64,000 nt of DNA. Source: Leucobacter viscericola (lineage in GTDB: Bacteria > Actinomycetota > Actinomycetes > Actinomycetales > Microbacteriaceae). Position 1 is the stretch's first letter. Every line of letters starts with the position of its first letter. The translations under genes were made by a program, and so were the position numbers. The stretch covers positions 3,633,134 to 3,697,133 of the forward strand of contig NZ_CP049863.1 of NCBI RefSeq assembly GCF_011299575.1, in the 5' to 3' direction. This document shows positions 60,807-64,000 of this stretch, piece by piece. The notes under the pieces were generated by a model that saw only the letters and a program-made list of their open reading frames with translations, was not told where the DNA came from and ran no database searches.

Positions 60807-61150
60807 ATGAACACGCTAGCCGAGGCAGTTACTCGAACTATTGAGAGCGCGAACGCCGCTGCAACGAATCACTGGGCAATGATCGAATGGACTATTCGAT
60901 ATGACTTTACTGACGCAGAGTCACAGCGCTATCACTTGCGCGCGAGCCGCAGCGGCGCGGAACTTGGGTATTGCGTGAGCTAGACGCACCTGGCTGCGAC
61001 GGTGGGGACACGTTGAGTCTGGTCTGGATTGATCCCAGCGTCATCTCACGCATTCACTCAACCCCCGGATCATTCGACCTCATGGGCGCGCCGGTTATCA
61101 AGCCTTGGCTCACCGGTCTTTACAAAGATAGCGAACTCGTGTTCGCCTAG
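60807..61150 (+). pseudogene. hypothetical protein, second copy, frameshifted
   Basis: One G lost near 60959. Copy of 11754-12098. Confidence 0.6.
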
Positions 61151-61192
61151 CCGGCCTCAGAACTACCTCACGACACGGAACGGATCAAAGCA

Positions 61193-61291
61193 ATGTCGAA
61201 CTACGCAACTCATAAGGCAACCGCACGCGGCAAGGCTCAGACGCTCGCACGCAAAGCGCACCGACGCGCGAAGTATGGGAGCGCACGATGA
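61193..61291 (+). CDS. basic microprotein, second copy (intact)
   Basis: Copy of 12141-12239. Confidence 0.45.
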   Translation: MSNYATHKATARGKAQTLARKAHRRAKYGSAR

Positions 61292-61434
61292 ACCCGACCG
61301 AGTGGCGTGAAGTGTGCCGCCTCGAAGATGCTGAAGAGCGGCGCGAAGCCCGCGAGGCTCAGAAACGGTTGCATGACAAAGCCGTGGAGCGTCGACGTAA
61401 AGCCAAGAAGCAGAGGAAGCGGGCTGGACGATGA
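61288..61434 (+). CDS. charged microprotein, second copy (intact)
   Basis: Copy of 12236-12382. Confidence 0.45.
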   Translation: MNPTEWREVCRLEDAEERREAREAQKRLHDKAVERRRKAKKQRKRAGR

Positions 61435-61598
61435 TCGCCGAACTGTGGCGGTTGCTCTCAGAAACCGGCTTCGGATCTTCGCTGATTTTGTTCGGGGGAC
61501 TGGTGGCAATTTGCTACACAGCATTCGGCAAATCGGACGATTCGGCAAGTTCAAGCGCTGAGGACTTGAACTCAGTCCAAGAAGTCGATTTACACTAA
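61431..61598 (+). CDS. small membrane protein, second copy (intact)
   Basis: Copy of 12379-12546. Confidence 0.45.
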   Translation: MIAELWRLLSETGFGSSLILFGGLVAICYTAFGKSDDSASSSAEDLNSVQEVDLH

Positions 61599-61771
61599 TA
61601 TGACGAACGAATTTCGACTCTTTCCAATCTCAATATACGAACATATGTACATATAGCAATATAGCTAGATGTATTTAGATGATATTTCTCTCGTCATATT
61701 AGTGTTACGTCAGACAACTGACCTCTAATCTCCAAATACCCAACCACACGCTACGATCTGGAGGGATCGCA

Positions 61772-61875
61772 ATGTTTAAGCCAATTTCACCCCGCACCGC
61801 TGCGAGATCAATTACCGCCCGCACTCGCCGCTTGTGGAGCCTTTCACGCTCCAATTCAAGCCCATCACGCCATAG
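61772..61875 (+). pseudogene. microprotein, second copy, frameshifted
   Basis: One G lost near 61806. Copy of 12720-12824. Confidence 0.4.
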
Positions 61876-62040
61876 TAGGAACAACAATGTTGATTCATGG
61901 CAACATGAATATGTAAATAATTTGCAGGTTCATGGCGCAATGAAAAACAACATTGTTGCACCTACCATGCAGTAATGGTCAATGTCTGACCATCAAGTTA
62001 CACTCGAAACCAAACACAAGCCAGCTCTGGAGGAACCGAA

Positions 62041-62308
62041 ATGGCACGCAAATTCATACCGAAAGACCCAGCTGTAGTTTTTTCTGCGCAAGGGAAACTT
62101 GACGTGTTTCCAGGTTGAGAAGGTGAGTGACTTCAGGTCGGATGGGTACTACGTGACCAGTGTCGAGAGTGGTCTCGTTCTTCATAAATTCGACACATAC
62201 GAAGAGGCTGAGCAAGAGGCGAAAATGCACGCGAACCCGCCTACCGAGCCAGAGGCGGCTAAGGCGTGGTATCGAGCACACCACGGACCAGACCTCGTAA
62301 GCGCGTAG
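62041..62308 (+). pseudogene. hypothetical protein, second copy, frameshifted
   Basis: One T gained near 62107. Copy of 12991-13257. Confidence 0.6.
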
Positions 62309-62394
62309 TTTCGCAAGCTGTGGGCCAAGTTTTGAGTCGCGCTCATAAACACTAATATGTAAAATAGCCAACTAAAACCCGAAGGATCTTAGCA

Positions 62395-62720
62395 ATGAGT
62401 ACCAGGACAGTCGATGAGAAAAACCGCACGATCACGGAGACATTCGAGACCGAACGCGAAGGGATCGTGCTGGCAATCGTAACCACGCATTTGCCAGGCC
62501 GAATCTTGACCAGGGCTCGACGGCGTGAAGTAACCCCGCTGGGGTTTCGTGAGAAGTTCACTTCTGTGGCCTCGAACCACGCACCAGTGCCGCGCAAGAG
62601 CGCGCAGTGCAACCGCTATAGCCTCAAGCGCCTAGAGGCTGAGCACGCGGCCTACATGGCTGAGCACGTTTCAACCCCGAGCAAATCGAAGCGCTCACGA
62701 CATGGGCGGAGCGGTTCTGA
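62395..62720 (+). pseudogene. hypothetical protein, second copy, C-terminal frameshift
   Basis: One C lost near 62678 alters the last ~15 residues. Copy of 13344-13670. Confidence 0.6.
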
Positions 62721-63113
62721 TGGGTGCCGCAAGTGAACGGGATCAAGCTGTCACGCTGAACCTGGCGGATGCGGTCACCAAAGAGCTGTTTGAGGCAATC
62801 TTGGAGAAGTTCGACCTCGACCACGGAACGCCGAGTTTGCGAGGGTGATTATGTCACGGTGGAAGCGCCGAACCACGCTACGTGCATGGTCGACATCGCT
62901 CACTGCAAGAGCGTTCGTGATCTCGTGGAGGCGATGGCGGGTGAAATCGTTGATTTTGATTCCGATGAGGAATTTACGAATTGCTGGAGCGCGGAGTTCG
63001 CAGAGCACAACGGCTTCACGCCGCTCTCGTTCATTCGCGGCTTGGAAGAGGATGCACGGCACTTCCGCCGAGCATCTCGCGAAATGAAGAAGCTGCTGAA
63101 GTGGGGGATCTGA
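62720..63113 (+). pseudogene. hypothetical protein, second copy, frameshifted
   Basis: Two G losses near 62826 and 62839. Copy of 13670-14065. Confidence 0.6.
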
Positions 63114-63115
63114 AA

Positions 63116-63461
63116 ATGAATACGAACACCGAAATTAGCCAGCTAAATCGTGACGAGCTTGCGCACGACGCAGCGCAGAGCTCATTGAAGCTCTGTTCCA
63201 CGACAGCGAGACGGTTTGGAAGCTCGCGCCGATGTTCAGCTGCGCGCAATCCGACGCGATGCAGCGTTTGATCGAGCTAGTCGGCCCAGTTCCAACGAGA
63301 GCCGAACTCGTGCGGCTGAGTGGCGCGAGTCCCACATTCTGAACAAGATCAATGGCCACCACAACGGACCCAAGGGGTCGCCTGATGCTGTCCACTACAA
63401 CGAAAAGCTGGATCACGAATTGTCTCTTGTAGTTCGCCTCGCGAGCGGAGAAGTGAAATGA
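63116..63461 (+). pseudogene. hypothetical protein, second copy, frameshifted
   Basis: Single losses near 63177 and 63292. Copy of 14068-14415. Confidence 0.6.
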
Positions 63462-63659
63462 GCGCTAAGCCAGAAATCGTTCAAAACGGTGTCACCCAAT
63501 GCACCGGACCCCATTCGTCAGCTCATCGACTACACCTCAGATTTGGTGCGCGAGCTGTCAGAAAACCCGATCGTTGTTGAAGTGTTCGGCTTCGGTGATG
63601 ACCTCAACCGCTTCACCGAAATTCGCGAAGCCCTCGCCCGGAAAGGAATCTACGCATGA
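63458..63659 (+). pseudogene. hypothetical protein, second copy, frameshifted
   Basis: Two bases lost near 63479. Copy of 14412-14615. Confidence 0.55.
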
Positions 63660-64000
63660 ACGCCAAATCAGACAAGAACCAGAGTAGGACGGTGCACGGC
63701 ATGTTTGCACGAGTTAATGGAGTAGTGGCCGCGTTTGCGCTGATCGGCGCGGTGGGATTGACGGTGACGTTGAGCGCCGCGTCACTCCCCGAGGTAGATC
63801 CTGTGAAGGTTGAAGCGGTGGAAATCGCAGAAACTCCCGAGGCGCCGCAAATTGATGTCCGGAGGTTGACCAGGCCGAGGCCGAGCAAGTCGCGGCACCG
63901 GCCCTTCCAGTGCCAGCGGTGGTCACCGAGGCTGAGTCGACTGAGGTAAACGACACCTCCGGCTTGCCGAGTGAAGGAACGCTCTCATTACCGCCGTGCG
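63656..64000 (+). pseudogene. membrane-anchored protein, second copy, frameshifted and cut by window end
   Basis: One C lost near 63860; runs off the window. Copy of 14612-15064. Confidence 0.55.

Larger units (their letters stand above)
49065..64000 (+). repeat. second pass through the circular genome (copy of 1-14957)
   Basis: Starts with the same bases as position 1 and stays collinear to the window end, with net 21 bases missing by 64000. I counted 23 one-base deletions and 2 insertions and no clear substitution. Treat as assembly over-run, not a biological duplication. Confidence 0.9.

Noticed and set aside
49065..64000. A genuine 15-kb terminal duplication or pseudogene-rich second segment
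   Set aside because: Differences are only homopolymer-type indels increasing to the end, and the copy begins mid-gene exactly where the window starts.

Overview
The window holds the genome of a temperate, siphovirus-type actinobacteriophage and runs past its end. Positions 1-14957 recur at 49065-64000 in the same orientation, so the real unit is a circle (or circularly permuted or concatemeric molecule) of about 49,064 bp, read about 1.3 times. The second pass differs from the first only by about 23 one-base deletions and 2 one-base insertions, mostly in G or C runs and denser toward the end. These break genes that are intact in the first pass, which is what unpolished long-read sequence at an over-run contig end looks like. 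Biology should be read from positions 1-49064; entries after 49335 are second copies. An actinobacterial host is suggested by the moderately high GC, a WhiB-like gene, an NrdH-type redoxin, many GTG/TTG starts and leaderless transcription starts. I cannot name the host genus.

Leftward (minus strand) late region, in transcription order from 5389 down through position 1 and on from 49064: small and large terminase, portal, protease-scaffold, decoration protein, major capsid protein (its gene spans the cut at position 1), a connector, then an inserted integration cassette (tyrosine integrase on the plus strand, attP-like region, excisionase-like gene). After that come head-tail joining proteins, two tail-tube-type proteins, tail chaperones with a -1 frameshift, a 1421-residue tape measure, minor tail proteins, an amidase endolysin and holin-type membrane proteins, ending at 32234. 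A second leftward block (10088-5548) encodes a lipoprotein, NrdH redoxin, MazG-like hydrolase, small unknowns under a LexA-type box, and a DGQHR (DndB-like) protein.

Rightward (plus strand) early region 10427-32229: about 45 mostly small, tightly overlapping genes. It contains a replication and recombination set: SF2 helicase, HNH nuclease, WhiB-like regulator, Cas4-like exonuclease, Sak4-like ATPase, DUF669-like ssDNA-binding protein, primase-polymerase/helicase and RuvC-like resolvase.

Two regulatory patterns stand out. First, a repeated promoter (CTATG, 7 nt, TRTARAMT, then exactly 6 nt to the start codon) drives leaderless starts of late genes. Second, a dispersed 12-bp palindrome, TTAG-YNNR-CTAA, lies at gene boundaries, often fused to a conserved ACACYAATRYG promoter element, and looks like an operator/stoperator network for an unidentified repressor. 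No CRISPR array, insertion sequence or complete tRNA gene was seen.
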